NCBI RefSeq assembly: GCF_038069655.2
Contig: NZ_CP150951.2
Coordinates: 1,302,001-1,366,000, forward strand
Reading direction: 5' to 3'
From: Yoonia sp. BS5-3
Lineage (GTDB): Bacteria; Pseudomonadota; Alphaproteobacteria; Rhodobacterales; Rhodobacteraceae
Length of the DNA: 64,000 nt
Shown piece after piece: positions 1 to 10,000 of this stretch. The notes under the pieces are model-generated. The model was not told where the DNA came from and searched no databases. It was given only the letters and a program-made list of their open reading frames with translations. The first letter of the stretch is position 1. Every line of letters begins with the position of its first letter. The position numbers and the translations under genes were made by a program.

Positions 1-511
1 TGCCAGCAGTCAGCTCGCCAAACGGTGCCCGAATTTCGAGCAAACCATCGGATTTGACGACCCCGGTGTCCAGAGCGGCGATTAGGCCGTTGGTCTCCAT
101 CTCATACCCCGTCGAGGTGTGTAGTCTTGCGAGACCTAAGAAACGGGCGACTTTTTCGCGGCCATCCAATTCGCCCAGCGGCGCAGTGACTTCGACATAA
201 CTGCCGTCGGGGTTATCCATGCGGAGCAGCATTTCATTGATACTGACCGTATCGGGGTTTGCGTCATTTGGTGTTGCATTGCGTGCGGAAACCGAAAGGA
301 TAGCACCCTCTTCAGTGACACCTGAAAAGCGCGGCTGCGAAAGGCGCTGTTCTTGCGCTATTGCCTCGACCTCTGCGAAGGCGATGTCTGTTGGCTCGTT
401 TTGGCCGCGTGCAAATAGGAAGAGCGTGGATAACAACCCCAAGGCGCACAGCGGCAAGACAATTTTAGCCCACCCTACCCACATTGAATAAAGGTTGTCG
501 GCGTTGCCCAT
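1..511 (-). CDS. lptC: LptC, LPS export protein (3' end outside the window)
   Basis: Inner-membrane protein that passes lipopolysaccharide from the LptB2FG transporter to LptA. The frame is open from the ATG at 511 down to base 1, about 170 codons, so the C-terminus is missing. One hydrophobic segment lies at about residues 13-31, followed by a periplasmic part with the beta-strand pattern expected of LptC (for example RMDNPDGSYVEVTAPLGELD). The start is two bases after the kdsD stop, so the two genes are translated together. In many alphaproteobacteria kdsD, lptC, lptA and lptB follow one another, which supports the call. It is identified from context plus pattern, not from a strong motif. 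Confidence 0.8.
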   Translation of the reverse strand, partial: MGNADNLYSMWVGWAKIVLPLCALGLLSTLFLFARGQNEPTDIAFAEVEAIAQEQRLSQPRFSGVTEEGAILSVSARNATPNDANPDTVSINEMLLRMDNPDGSYVEVTAPLGELDGREKVARFLGLARLHTSTGYEMETNGLIAALDTGVVKSDGLLEIRAPFGELTAG

Positions 512-513
512 GA

Positions 514-1485
514 TCAGACAATCCCGGCACGTAGGCAGTCATGAATGTGAAGGATGCCGACCACCTGTCCGCTGTCATCCGCATTGGTCACAAAGACGCA
601 TGTAATTTTGCGTTGGTTCATAACAGCAAGAGCCTTTTCGGCGAGCGCATCTGGACGCACTGTTGTGGGGCCTTTCGTCATCACTTCGCCCGCTTTATGG
701 GTGAGCAAACCATCCATATGCCGCCGAAGATCACCATCGGTGACAATTCCGGCTAAACCACCATGATCGTCCAAAACGCCAACGACGCCAAAACCCTTTT
801 GGCTGATCTCTAACAGAGCATCGCTCATCGGTGTATCGACATGCACAAGCGGTACTGTGTCTTCATGATGCATCAGGTCGGCAACTTTTGACAATTGTGC
901 CCCAAGCTTCCCGCCTGGGTGAAAGTCGCGGAATTTTTCCGGGGTGAAGTCGCGATGCTTCATCAGTGCTACTGCAATAGCGTCACCCAATGCCAATGTC
1001 ATGGTCGTCGATGTTGTCGGAACAACACCAGTACCACAAGCTTCACCGAGGTTGGGTAGCAAAACGGCGATATCGGCTTGCTGCAGCAAGGTACTGTTTG
1101 ATCTGCTTGCGATGCCAATCATCGGAATGTCAAAGCGTCTTGTATAAGCAACCAAATCGGCCAACTCCGGCGTTTCGCCTGAATTGGACAATACGATGAC
1201 GACATCCCCTTTCGTCATCATCCCCAAGTCACCGTGGCTGGCCTCAGCGGGATGTACGAAATGGGCTGGTGTTCCAGTACTGGCTAAAGTCGCCGCGAGC
1301 TTTCTGGCGATATGGCCCGACTTCCCCATGCCAGAAACAATAACCCGGCCCGTTGCCTGCAGCAGCAGCTCAATCGCGTCGTCGAATGTTTCGTCCAGCT
1401 GGGCTGCAAGTTTGACAAGCGCGTCTGATTCTTGGGTAATTACCTTGCGCGCGGTTGTGAGATATTTTGAGGGCTTTTTCATCAA
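514..1485 (-). CDS. kdsD: Arabinose-5-phosphate isomerase KdsD
   Basis: Converts ribulose 5-phosphate to arabinose 5-phosphate, the first step to Kdo for the LPS core. At 323 residues it has the usual family length. An N-terminal SIS domain (about residues 40-175) contains VSGMGKSGHIARKLAATL and the HPAEASHGDLG stretch of sugar-isomerase sites. It is followed by two CBS modules (about 205-260 and 270-323; MHHEDTVPLVHVDTPMSDAL and MTKGPTTVRPDALAEKALAV). The start overlaps the end of the upstream RNase D-like gene by four bases, and lptC follows two bases after its stop, giving an rnd-kdsD-lptC unit. Confidence 0.95.
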   Translation of the reverse strand: MMKKPSKYLTTARKVITQESDALVKLAAQLDETFDDAIELLLQATGRVIVSGMGKSGHIARKLAATLASTGTPAHFVHPAEASHGDLGMMTKGDVVIVLSNSGETPELADLVAYTRRFDIPMIGIASRSNSTLLQQADIAVLLPNLGEACGTGVVPTTSTTMTLALGDAIAVALMKHRDFTPEKFRDFHPGGKLGAQLSKVADLMHHEDTVPLVHVDTPMSDALLEISQKGFGVVGVLDDHGGLAGIVTDGDLRRHMDGLLTHKAGEVMTKGPTTVRPDALAEKALAVMNQRKITCVFVTNADDSGQVVGILHIHDCLRAGIV

Positions 1486-2093
1486 TGCGCAAAGATATCT
1501 GTTTCAGGCCAGCCAGCGAGGTCCAGTTGTGCCCTAGTTGGCAAAAAATCAAAACATGATTGCGCCAGATCCGCACGGTTTTCCCGTGCCAGTAATGTCT
1601 CAAAAGCATCTTTGAGCTGATGTAGGTAGAGTACATCTGATGCCGCGTAGTCGAGCTGCGCCTCTGTCAACTTTGGTGCTCCCCAGTCGCTTTGTTGCTG
1701 GTGTTTCGAAATGTCGATGCCCAGCATGTCTTGCAGGAGCGTCTTGAGGCCATGCCGATCTGTGTAGGTCCGCACGAGTTTCGATGCGATTTTGGTGCAA
1801 TAAACTGGTGCGGCAAGCGCACCAAATGTGTTTAGCAACGCAGCAATATCAAATCGGCCGAAATGGAACAGTTTCAATACCAGAGGGTCTTCGAGCATTG
1901 CACATAGATTTGGTGCTTGCGTTTGTCCTTGGGCAACTTGCACCAAATGGCAATTCCCGTCGCCACCGGACATTTGGATTAGGCACAACCGGTCCCGATG
2001 CGGGTTCAGCCCCATGGTTTCGCAGTCAATCGCTACAATCGGACCAAGGTCTAGTCCGTCAGGCAGATCATTTTGGTAAAGAAAATTAGCCAT
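1482..2093 (-). CDS. rnd: Ribonuclease D-like 3'-5' exonuclease
   Basis: A DEDDy-type 3'-5' exonuclease, probably acting in RNA 3'-end trimming in the cytoplasm. Exo I is VAIDCETMGL (Asp23, Glu25), Exo II is FHFGRFDIAAL, and Exo III is LDYAASDVLYLHQL with the Tyr-x3-Asp pair. At 203 residues it is only the catalytic domain. The HRDC domain of E. coli RNase D (about 370 residues) is absent, which is common for short alphaproteobacterial members. It is the first gene of a unit with kdsD and lptC. Confidence 0.88.
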   Translation of the reverse strand: MANFLYQNDLPDGLDLGPIVAIDCETMGLNPHRDRLCLIQMSGGDGNCHLVQVAQGQTQAPNLCAMLEDPLVLKLFHFGRFDIAALLNTFGALAAPVYCTKIASKLVRTYTDRHGLKTLLQDMLGIDISKHQQQSDWGAPKLTEAQLDYAASDVLYLHQLKDAFETLLARENRADLAQSCFDFLPTRAQLDLAGWPETDIFAH

Positions 2094-2151
2094 CTAGAGC
2101 TTTCATTTACAGGTCTACTCCCAAATCAGATATGCTGTGCCGGTGTAATGC

Positions 2152-4203
2152 TCAAGCCCGCAATGCTTGTGTGGGTTGTTCACCGCCTGCGTCCAAAGCC
2201 CGATTTGCGTTTTGGGCAAGCCATTGTTCAAAGTCATCTGGCGGCATCGGGCGGGCGTAGCCGTAGCCTTGTGCCAATGTGCAGCCGCGACTTTTTAGAT
2301 GCTCTGCTTGAACAGATTCTTCCACACCCTCTGCGATGACGTGAAACCCAAGTTCCGCAGCAAGAGCGAGAATCGCCCGGACGACGCTGTCGGCATTCTG
2401 GTCCGGTAGTGGCGCGATGAGTGAACGATCAAGTTTGATGCCAGATAGCGGAAGCTGAGTGAGTTTGGATAGCGATGCGTAGCCCGTTCCAAAATCGTCA
2501 AGTTCCAATGCCACCCCGCATTCTGCGAGGCTGTCGATATTGATGGCGGCCATGTCATCTGCTCCGTTGATCAGCGTTGTCTCAAGCACTTCGATGACCA
2601 CCTGGTTGACGTCGAGACCGGATTGTTGAAGTTGCAATAAGAAACGTTCCATCAGATGCGGGTCCGCAATGGTGTCGGGTGCGGCGTTTAAAGAGATACA
2701 TGGGCGCCAAATGTTTGTACGCCCCCAATTATTGGCGAGATCCATAGCCCGGCGCCAAATACAATGATCCATATCGATGGTCAGCCCTGCACGCTCGGCC
2801 GCTGGTAAAAACTTATCTGGGGTGAGAAGCCCATGTTTTGGGTGCCGCCATCTTGCCAAGACTTCAGCACCCTGTAATCGCCCGTCTGACAGCCGAATTT
2901 GCGGTTGAAACCAGGGTTCGATTTCTCCGTTTTTGATTGCATCGCTCAATTCAATCTGAAGCTGTTTTTGCGATCCAATTTCGTCCCTAAGGGTCAGCTC
3001 AAAGGGTTGTGATCTGTTGCCGCCTTCATTTTTTGCGTATTGCAGCGCCAGACCAACATCGGCCAAGATTGTAAATGGGTCTTGATGGGCTTCCGTTAGC
3101 TTTAGATAGCCAATACTCGTGACGATTGGCAGTCGTCGCCCCCCAATCTCGAGAGGATCGGCGAATGACGCGCGGACGCGATCAACCAGCGCTTTGGGTG
3201 GTTCATCTGTCACAAGGACAAATTCATCGCCGCCAACACGTGCGACGAGATGATCATCATCGATGCAGCTTTGCAGAATGTTTCCAACGGTGATCAATAC
3301 GCGATCCCCGTATTCGTGCCCGACCTCATCATTGATGGATTTAAAGCCGTCAATCCCGATAAATAGGATACCCAACTCGCCCACGGTTCCATCCGAAATG
3401 CTGTTTTCCAAATAGGCCATTAGGCAGCTTCGGTTCGGCAGATCAGTGAGCGGGTCGTGATTGATGATGTATTCAAGCTTAGCGTTTGCAGATTGTAGCG
3501 CCGCTTCAGAACCGCGCAGGACATCACTTTGATGTCGCAATTTGCGAATGTTCGAATTGACGACAAGTTGGGCCGGCGTAAAGATAAAGATCCCCTCGAC
3601 GATGAGAGCTACAATCGTTGCGATCAAGAGTTTGCGCTGCAAAACTGTCAGTGCCTGAACATCCGCGTTTGCGGCTTCTTCAAAAAGGAACGCTGCCGAT
3701 AGAAGGGCTTCTTCTAACCCCTCCTGCTCAAAACATGCGATCAGCTTTGTTAGGAGTTGATCCCTTTGGTCTGGATCGGCATCTAAAAACTGCCGCGACA
3801 TCTGGATAAAGTCAGTCATCATTCGATGAAGCGGTTGCCGGTCTTCAAAGTAAAGCGCCTGCAGATCATCCGACCAGATGCCGGAAGACATCATTCCGAA
3901 ATGGGCCGTCTCTAGCCTAATCGCTAGTTTGGCCAAATCATGAAGGTCGGATGTGTTGTTTGTCGATATGTTTTCTGTAAGCAACAGTACTTCGTGTCCG
4001 TGGATAACCTGTGCAGTGCTCGTCTTGATGATTTCTGTTGCTGCAGCACTGCGTTCGATAGAGATGCGGTTGACTGTGATTGTCGCGAAAAGCAGGCCAA
4101 AAATGATGAATAATGCGACAGAGTAATGCACCCACAATCGTTCCGGATTGCTCTGGAGAAGGCGTCGGTGAACCCGGCGCGAGAGTGATCGCATGAATCG
4201 CAT
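2152..4203 (-). CDS. Membrane GGDEF-EAL cyclic-di-GMP protein
   Basis: A 683-residue inner-membrane protein predicted to make and/or break cyclic di-GMP. Membrane segments lie at about residues 27-47 and 193-213, enclosing a roughly 145-residue periplasmic sensor region. The GGDEF domain (about 250-400) keeps DPLTDLPNR and an intact GGDEF signature near residue 322. No RxxD inhibitory site lies five residues before it. The EAL domain (about 420-665) has EVL in place of EAL, but keeps the other catalytic residues (SLNAAP, EVLETT, DDFGTGYASLSKL, KLDRSLI, IAEGVE, AQGYGYARPM). Both activities therefore look possible. It stands alone and diverges from the export lipoprotein gene at 4318. Confidence 0.93.
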   Translation of the reverse strand: MRFMRSLSRRVHRRLLQSNPERLWVHYSVALFIIFGLLFATITVNRISIERSAAATEIIKTSTAQVIHGHEVLLLTENISTNNTSDLHDLAKLAIRLETAHFGMMSSGIWSDDLQALYFEDRQPLHRMMTDFIQMSRQFLDADPDQRDQLLTKLIACFEQEGLEEALLSAAFLFEEAANADVQALTVLQRKLLIATIVALIVEGIFIFTPAQLVVNSNIRKLRHQSDVLRGSEAALQSANAKLEYIINHDPLTDLPNRSCLMAYLENSISDGTVGELGILFIGIDGFKSINDEVGHEYGDRVLITVGNILQSCIDDDHLVARVGGDEFVLVTDEPPKALVDRVRASFADPLEIGGRRLPIVTSIGYLKLTEAHQDPFTILADVGLALQYAKNEGGNRSQPFELTLRDEIGSQKQLQIELSDAIKNGEIEPWFQPQIRLSDGRLQGAEVLARWRHPKHGLLTPDKFLPAAERAGLTIDMDHCIWRRAMDLANNWGRTNIWRPCISLNAAPDTIADPHLMERFLLQLQQSGLDVNQVVIEVLETTLINGADDMAAINIDSLAECGVALELDDFGTGYASLSKLTQLPLSGIKLDRSLIAPLPDQNADSVVRAILALAAELGFHVIAEGVEESVQAEHLKSRGCTLAQGYGYARPMPPDDFEQWLAQNANRALDAGGEQPTQALRA

Positions 4204-4317
4204 TAAGCGGACCCCAGTGACTTAACCCTCTAAACATTGCGTAGATTTATTAAGGTACAGTTGACCCCGTTTTGATCTTGTAAGAGCAAAAGCGGTTTAA
4301 GGCTTAATTAACCAATA

Positions 4318-5703
4318 TTGACGCAGTCTTGCCACGGGGCGAAGAGAGTTAGGTTTGGTCTGATTGTGCGGTCATTATTTCACAGTTTTGTATTGTTTAG
4401 CCTGCTGCTGTTGACCGCATGTGGCGTTGCATACGTATCACCCCAAGTCGGTCAAAATGTTCGGGTTGTGCCGATCAGCGCAACATCACTGCAACAGGCG
4501 AATCGGCAGAGTTATGAACCAAAACAGGTTCCATCAGCATTTTCACAAGCTGCGGGCACCCCGATTTTGACGCCCCGTTTTGATGCTCTGCCTGAGCCGA
4601 GCCAAGCCGGCGCGCCGCCTGCGCCGCTCGCAGCGCGTCTTCCCCCAATTTCGGATCCCGGCCCTTATCGCATCGGGATTGGCGATATTGTGCGGGTGGT
4701 TCGGCCCGGTATGGTTCGTGCTGAGAATGACCCTGTTGGTTCGCAATCTCGTGGTGATCCTGTACAGACTTATGCTGTCCAAGATGATGGCGCGATAGCA
4801 ATACATGATTTGGGTCGGATCACCGTTGCTGGCTTGACCTTACAAGAAGCTGAAGCCCGGCTTTTTCAGCAGATGGCCGAGCGTTTGGTAGAGCCGACTT
4901 TCAGCCTTGAAGTTGCCGAGTTCAAAGCCGCCCGCGTATCTTTAGGCGGGGCAGTTGCCAATGCCGCCGTTTTGCCCATTACGCTTACCCCGCTTCATTT
5001 GGATGAGGCCCTTGCCCGTGCGGGGGGCATAGCGACGGCGGATCTGACCAATACGTCTATTCGGATGTACCGTGATGGCGGGCTTTATCAGATACCGATG
5101 CAAGATTATCTGAGCCGCCCCGAGCTGCAAAAATTGCTTTTACAAGATGGCGATAGTATTTTTGTCGACACGCGCTTTCCGTTGGAGAAAGCGCAGGCCT
5201 TTTTCGAAGAACAGATTGCGGTGGCCCAACTTCGTCAACAGGCGCGCCAGCAAGCCTTGGCTGAATTGAATGCCGAGATTGACCGTCGCCAAGCTACCCT
5301 GACCGAGCGTCGTAGCGGTTTTCAGGATTTGATCGCATTGGATGCGGTTCCAAGGGACTATATCTATCTGACTGGCGAAGTCACCAATGCGGGGCGGCAA
5401 GCCATGCCCTTTGGACGCCAGATGACACTGGCGGATGGGCTATATGCGAATGGCGGATTTTCTGCGGAGACGGGAAACCCATCACAGATTTATGTGCTGC
5501 GCGATGCCGGTGCTGGTGACGTGACAGCATGGCAATTAGATGGTCGCAACGTCGCCAATCTGACTCTGGCTACGCGGTTCAATCTTTATCCGAATGATAT
5601 CATCTTTGTCGCCGAGCAGCCCGTGACCCGCTGGAATCGGGTAGTGCAGCAATTGGTGCCCTCTTTGATCACAAGCGGGGCTGGTATAGCCGTGGCCAAT
5701 TAG
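4318..5703 (+). CDS. Wza-like polysaccharide export lipoprotein
   Basis: Outer-membrane polysaccharide export protein. An N-terminal hydrophobic segment ends in the lipobox LTAC, so it should be lipidated. The Poly_export domain starts near residue 118 (YRIGIGDIVRVVRPG). A coiled-coil stretch lies at about 295-340, and a SLBB-type domain follows (YIYLTGEVTNAGRQAM). At 461 residues it is longer than E. coli Wza. The frame opens with TTG at 4318, but GTG at 4366 would give a tidier lipoprotein signal peptide and could be the true start. No Wzc or glycosyltransferase gene is next to it, so its polysaccharide partner is elsewhere. Confidence 0.85.
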   Translation: MTQSCHGAKRVRFGLIVRSLFHSFVLFSLLLLTACGVAYVSPQVGQNVRVVPISATSLQQANRQSYEPKQVPSAFSQAAGTPILTPRFDALPEPSQAGAPPAPLAARLPPISDPGPYRIGIGDIVRVVRPGMVRAENDPVGSQSRGDPVQTYAVQDDGAIAIHDLGRITVAGLTLQEAEARLFQQMAERLVEPTFSLEVAEFKAARVSLGGAVANAAVLPITLTPLHLDEALARAGGIATADLTNTSIRMYRDGGLYQIPMQDYLSRPELQKLLLQDGDSIFVDTRFPLEKAQAFFEEQIAVAQLRQQARQQALAELNAEIDRRQATLTERRSGFQDLIALDAVPRDYIYLTGEVTNAGRQAMPFGRQMTLADGLYANGGFSAETGNPSQIYVLRDAGAGDVTAWQLDGRNVANLTLATRFNLYPNDIIFVAEQPVTRWNRVVQQLVPSLITSGAGIAVAN

Positions 5704-5713
5704 GGGCCCGGCC

Positions 5714-6217
5714 CTAGCTGGAGACCGAGATGTCGAAACGCTTACGTATCCTGTCAACGATCGTTCCATCTGATAAAGCAAGGCCGGTCAGTCGGTCGTA
5801 ATCGACAAAACCAAGACCGCTGTAATAGCGCAGGCCCGGGGTATTATCGGCACGGATTGTCGCATCTATTGCGGCAACGCCAGCTTGGCTGGCAGCGGTC
5901 CTTGTCGCTTTGAATAGATGTTGCCCCACCCCTTTGCCAGCGGCACGATTTGCAACAAAACTGGCAATGATCGCCCAATCGTCTGGGACGCCGTCTTGTT
6001 CGGGTTTCGCCCAACGCAGCCATTGGAAGCCTAAAACGACCTCCTCTATCTCGGCGACCAGGCAGCTGATAAGCCCGTCGGACTCGATGTAGTGTTCCAG
6101 CATCGTCGTTTCATCAAAAAGCGTTTGATGTGCCGTGGTGCCGCCTGCCTCAATGATGGCGTTCAGGAGCGTGACCATATCTGGTGCGTCCGCAGCTGTT
6201 GCTGGCCGAATGATCAT
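5714..6217 (-). CDS. GNAT family N-acetyltransferase
   Basis: Acetyl-CoA-dependent N-acetyltransferase of 167 residues. The acetyl-CoA binding loop is AAGKGVGQHLFKAT (Q/RxxGxG/A type) and the fold is complete from MIIRPATAADAPDM to the C-terminal beta strands. The sequence style is closest to the phosphinothricin/PAT-like group, but the substrate cannot be told. The start overlaps the stop of the upstream HD hydrolase by four bases, so the two are co-translated. It converges on the export lipoprotein, with only ten bases between the stops. Confidence 0.88.
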   Translation of the reverse strand: MIIRPATAADAPDMVTLLNAIIEAGGTTAHQTLFDETTMLEHYIESDGLISCLVAEIEEVVLGFQWLRWAKPEQDGVPDDWAIIASFVANRAAGKGVGQHLFKATRTAASQAGVAAIDATIRADNTPGLRYYSGLGFVDYDRLTGLALSDGTIVDRIRKRFDISVSS

Positions 6218-6798
6218 AGTGCCTCCATCAATTTTTGATGCAGCGCTGTGAAATCATCGCGTACCTCCATCGGGGGTCTTAAACGAATGTGTAATTTCTT
6301 GGTCAGCATAGGGTCTTGTTTGCCAAAAATTTTGTTAGCTTCATCAATGGTAAAGCCCGCGATTTGAACGGCTTCAAGCCAGGCAGATAGTTTATCTGCC
6401 TTTTTGATCTGGCGCTTGACGGTCGCCGGTATCTGGGCGGGCAGGCCAAATCGTAGATGTATGGCGGCGGTCAGCCTTTCATCCAATGCACCATAGCTAG
6501 GGCCAACGGCGGCTTTTACTGGGCTGATCATGTCGCCGATCACGTATTCAGGCGCATCATGCAGCAACGCAGCCAATTGCCACTTCACGGGCGCCTTGGG
6601 GTTTTGGGCGCAGAAAATCTCGGTCACTAACAATGAATGTTCGGCGACAGAATAGGCATAATCGCCTTTTGTTTGTCCGTTCCAGCGCGCCACAAAGGCA
6701 AGGCCGTGTGCGATATCGACAATTTCGATATCCATCGGAGTCGGGTCCAAAAGATCAAGTCTGCGACCAGAAAGCATTCGCTGCCAAGCACGTGTCAC
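6214..6798 (-). CDS. HD-domain phosphohydrolase (YfbR-like)
   Basis: Metal-dependent phosphohydrolase of the HD superfamily, 194 residues. The metal ligands are His in YSVAEHSLLV, the His-Asp pair in LAALLHDAPEYVIGD and Asp in KKADKLSAWLEA. The layout resembles 5'-nucleotidase YfbR and related hydrolases that act on nucleotides, but the substrate is not defined. It forms a two-gene unit with the acetyltransferase downstream. Confidence 0.85.
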   Translation of the reverse strand: MTRAWQRMLSGRRLDLLDPTPMDIEIVDIAHGLAFVARWNGQTKGDYAYSVAEHSLLVTEIFCAQNPKAPVKWQLAALLHDAPEYVIGDMISPVKAAVGPSYGALDERLTAAIHLRFGLPAQIPATVKRQIKKADKLSAWLEAVQIAGFTIDEANKIFGKQDPMLTKKLHIRLRPPMEVRDDFTALHQKLMEAL

Positions 6799-7051
6799 GT
6801 CTACACCACCGCATCATTCCAGATAAATTCAGGCTAATGTGCACGTCTGCTGCCGAGGCGCAAATGCAAAGTTGGGGTATGTAGGCCGTTGAAAAAAATC
6901 GTGCCTTGGCGCCGGTGAACCGATTTTCGGGTGTCCGAAGTGCGCAAGAGTGACACCGACGCATTCCTATGACTCATTGCTCTGACAGTGCTGGTAGGTC
7001 GGATCAAGCTGAGTTAGACGTGTCTTTGTCATGGAGGGCAACAACAGCACA

Positions 7052-10000
7052 ATGAGTGATCCCTTGGTTGGTCAAGGCCAACGGCGTCAGGTTTCCGTCC
7101 TGTTCGCCGATATGGTCGGCTATACTGCCATGGTTGCTGATTTGGGCGAAGAACAGGCGCTGCATTTTGTCCGAATGGTCTATGAAACGTTGGTGCAAGC
7201 TGTTGAGGCCCATGGCGGGACCGCCCGTGACTTCGCGGGTGACAGCATCATGGCGCTTTTTGGGATACCGGAACCGCTTGAAGAACCTGCACTTCATGCC
7301 TGTCGCGCGGCGATGGCGATTCATGCGGCGTTTGAATCGTCTGCGGATGATATCGAGGCGCGTTTTGGTGTAAGGCCAGCGATGCGGGTTGGTATCAGTT
7401 CCGGTACTGTCGTGATGGCGACGGTGCAAAGCAATGACGGCCCCACAACGGCCGTAGGCAACACGGTCAATCTGGCATCCCGGATCGAACAATTGGCGCC
7501 AGCAGGTGGAACCCTGTTATGCGACACGACGCGGCGCCTGGTTGAATGGGTGACCGATATCTCGCCCTTTGGGGCCCGTCAGATCAAAGGTCTTGAAAGC
7601 CCGGAAGATCTCTGGAGCCTACAGTCGGTGCGGGATCGTTCGACACGGTTTGATGCCTCTTTGGCGCAGGGGCTTAGCGACTATGTCGGACGGCAGACCG
7701 AGCTGGACCTGATGTGTGATGCGCTCGCCCGGTCTGCATATGGCGTTTCTGTGCTCGATATCGTGGCTGAACCTGGCCTTGGTAAAACCCGCCTTGTTTT
7801 CGAATTCATGCAACATGCGTTGGCCGATGATCCGCTTGTCTTGTCCGGCTATTGCTTTGCGGACGGGCAGCAAACTCCATTCCTGCCGATCCTGGAAATC
7901 ACGCGCAAGATGTTTGGGATCGTGGACGCCGACGATCCTGACGAGGTCAAGCGCAAGCTTATATCCGGACTGCATGCTTGTGACTGTCATTCTGACGTTC
8001 ATCTGGCCATTCTCCTGAACCTGTTGGGACTGAAACCGCCTGCGGGTGTTCTTGATGGTCTCGATAGTGTTTTGATTGGCCTGCGCACACGGGAATTATT
8101 GCCGCAGCTATTGGCAGCGAAATGCGCGTTGCAGCCAGTCATTTTGCTGTTGGAGGACTGTCATTGGATCGACACGGCCTCAGAAGAGCTTTTGCATAAT
8201 TTGATCCAACAAGACGACTTCAAAAACCTGCTGATCATCCAGACCCGCCGCCCGGAATATGCGCCGCCTTGGCTGGGTGATCCGCTAGCCAAAACGATCG
8301 CACTTCGCCCGCTTGGGTCGACCGATATTGCCCATCTCGCACAAAACCGGTTGGGTGTTGAAAACCTGCCCGAGGCGCTTGCAACGCAATTGAATGAACG
8401 CGCGGGCGGAAACCCCTTGTTCGGTGAAGAAATACTGAGCTTCCTGCTAGATGAGGGATCGCTGCGTATCAGTGACGGTGAGGTGGAATTTGATGCGCAG
8501 CAAAGCGCGCGCGATTTGCCCGTCACCATGCGTAGCCTGCTTACCGCCAGGTTAGAGCGGTTGACGCCTGAAGATCAAAAGCTGCTGCAAACGGCTTCGG
8601 TGATCGGGCGCAGGTTTAACCCTGGGCTGGTATCAGAGCTTTTGAACAAACCCGAGGGTATCGACGCGACGCTCGCGCGGCTGCAAGAGCAAGACGTTGT
8701 CTACCGGGAGCAGAATTCGTCGGATTACATCTTTAAGCACGTTCTTTTGCGGGATTCGGTCTATCAGAACCTTGTTTCAGCAGATCGGGTGGCGCTGCAT
8801 TTGGCTGTGGCAGACGCGCTTGAGGTCCGCAATTCCAACCGGTTACAGGAAACAGCCGAAACTTTGGCATTCCACTACGGGCAGACAGACCGCAGCGATA
8901 AGGCGTTCCGTTACATCGTGATGGCTGGCGACAAGAGTTTAGGCGTCTATTCACTGGATGAAGCCAACCAGTATTTTGCATCGGCGCTGACGTTGTACCA
9001 AGATAATCCTGATTGCGCCCCAAAGGAACAATTTGCGGCATTTCTGGCAAGTTACGCGCTGTGTGCAAATATTTCATTGCGCGTTAATCAGATCATAGAG
9101 CTTGCTGAAACGGTGCGACCTGTGTTGGCGCAGGTTGGTGATAGTCCTGACCATGCCCTTTTTCTGCATCACTATGTGTCTTGTCTGATTTGTAATGCCA
9201 AATACCGGCAGGCCTATTGGGTTCAGCAAGAACTGACAGAAATGGCCAAGCGCCTGGGTGACCCGACCTCATTGGTTTACGCGATGGTGAACGAACTATC
9301 GGTGTCGATCTATTTTTCACCGATCACGAATGAGGAATTCGCAGCAAAAACACAGCAGATTGAAACGCATTTGGAACGTCTTCAGGACGCTTATATCCAA
9401 AATTACTTTCTTGCGACATTGGGCTGGAACGAGTTGACCCGAGGCCGGGTTGCAAAGGCGCATGCCGCCTCTGATCGGATGATCGCCGCGAGCAAATCAA
9501 ATGACGATCCCCGGTCACTGGGCTACGGCACTGCGATGAAAGCTTTGATCGCGATGGTGACGGACGACCATGACCTAGCATTCCGCGAGGCGCAAACGGC
9601 GCGGAAAGTGTCAAAGGTGCCATTCGAAACTGCTATCGCAGATGCCGCCCGCCTGGCCGCCATGGTGCCGCTGCAAAAACCCGGCGCGATCGAGATGATC
9701 GATCAGCATATCAACACTTGTGACGATAAAGGCTGGGCGTTGTTCACCTTTGGTCCCGCAACCATGCTTGGCGTTGCCTATGCGATGAGCGGGCATATCG
9801 CCGAGGGCCTGCGCCAGATCGAAGGTGCAGTCCAGAAACGTACCGATGAAGGGTCTCAGATTTCGGCGGATTGGGCACGCTTGTTTTTATGCGAGCTTTA
9901 TTTGGCTATTTTGACCGGCGAAGGCGGTGGATCATTGGCTGTTTTGATCCGCAATCTGAGGTCTATCCTTAAGGTGCGTCTGTTCGGTGAAAAGCGTCTG

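Noticed and set aside
6799-7051. Possible gene in the 250-base gap before the cyclase
   Set aside because: Only short frames without ribosome binding site or family features occur. I see nothing supportable there.
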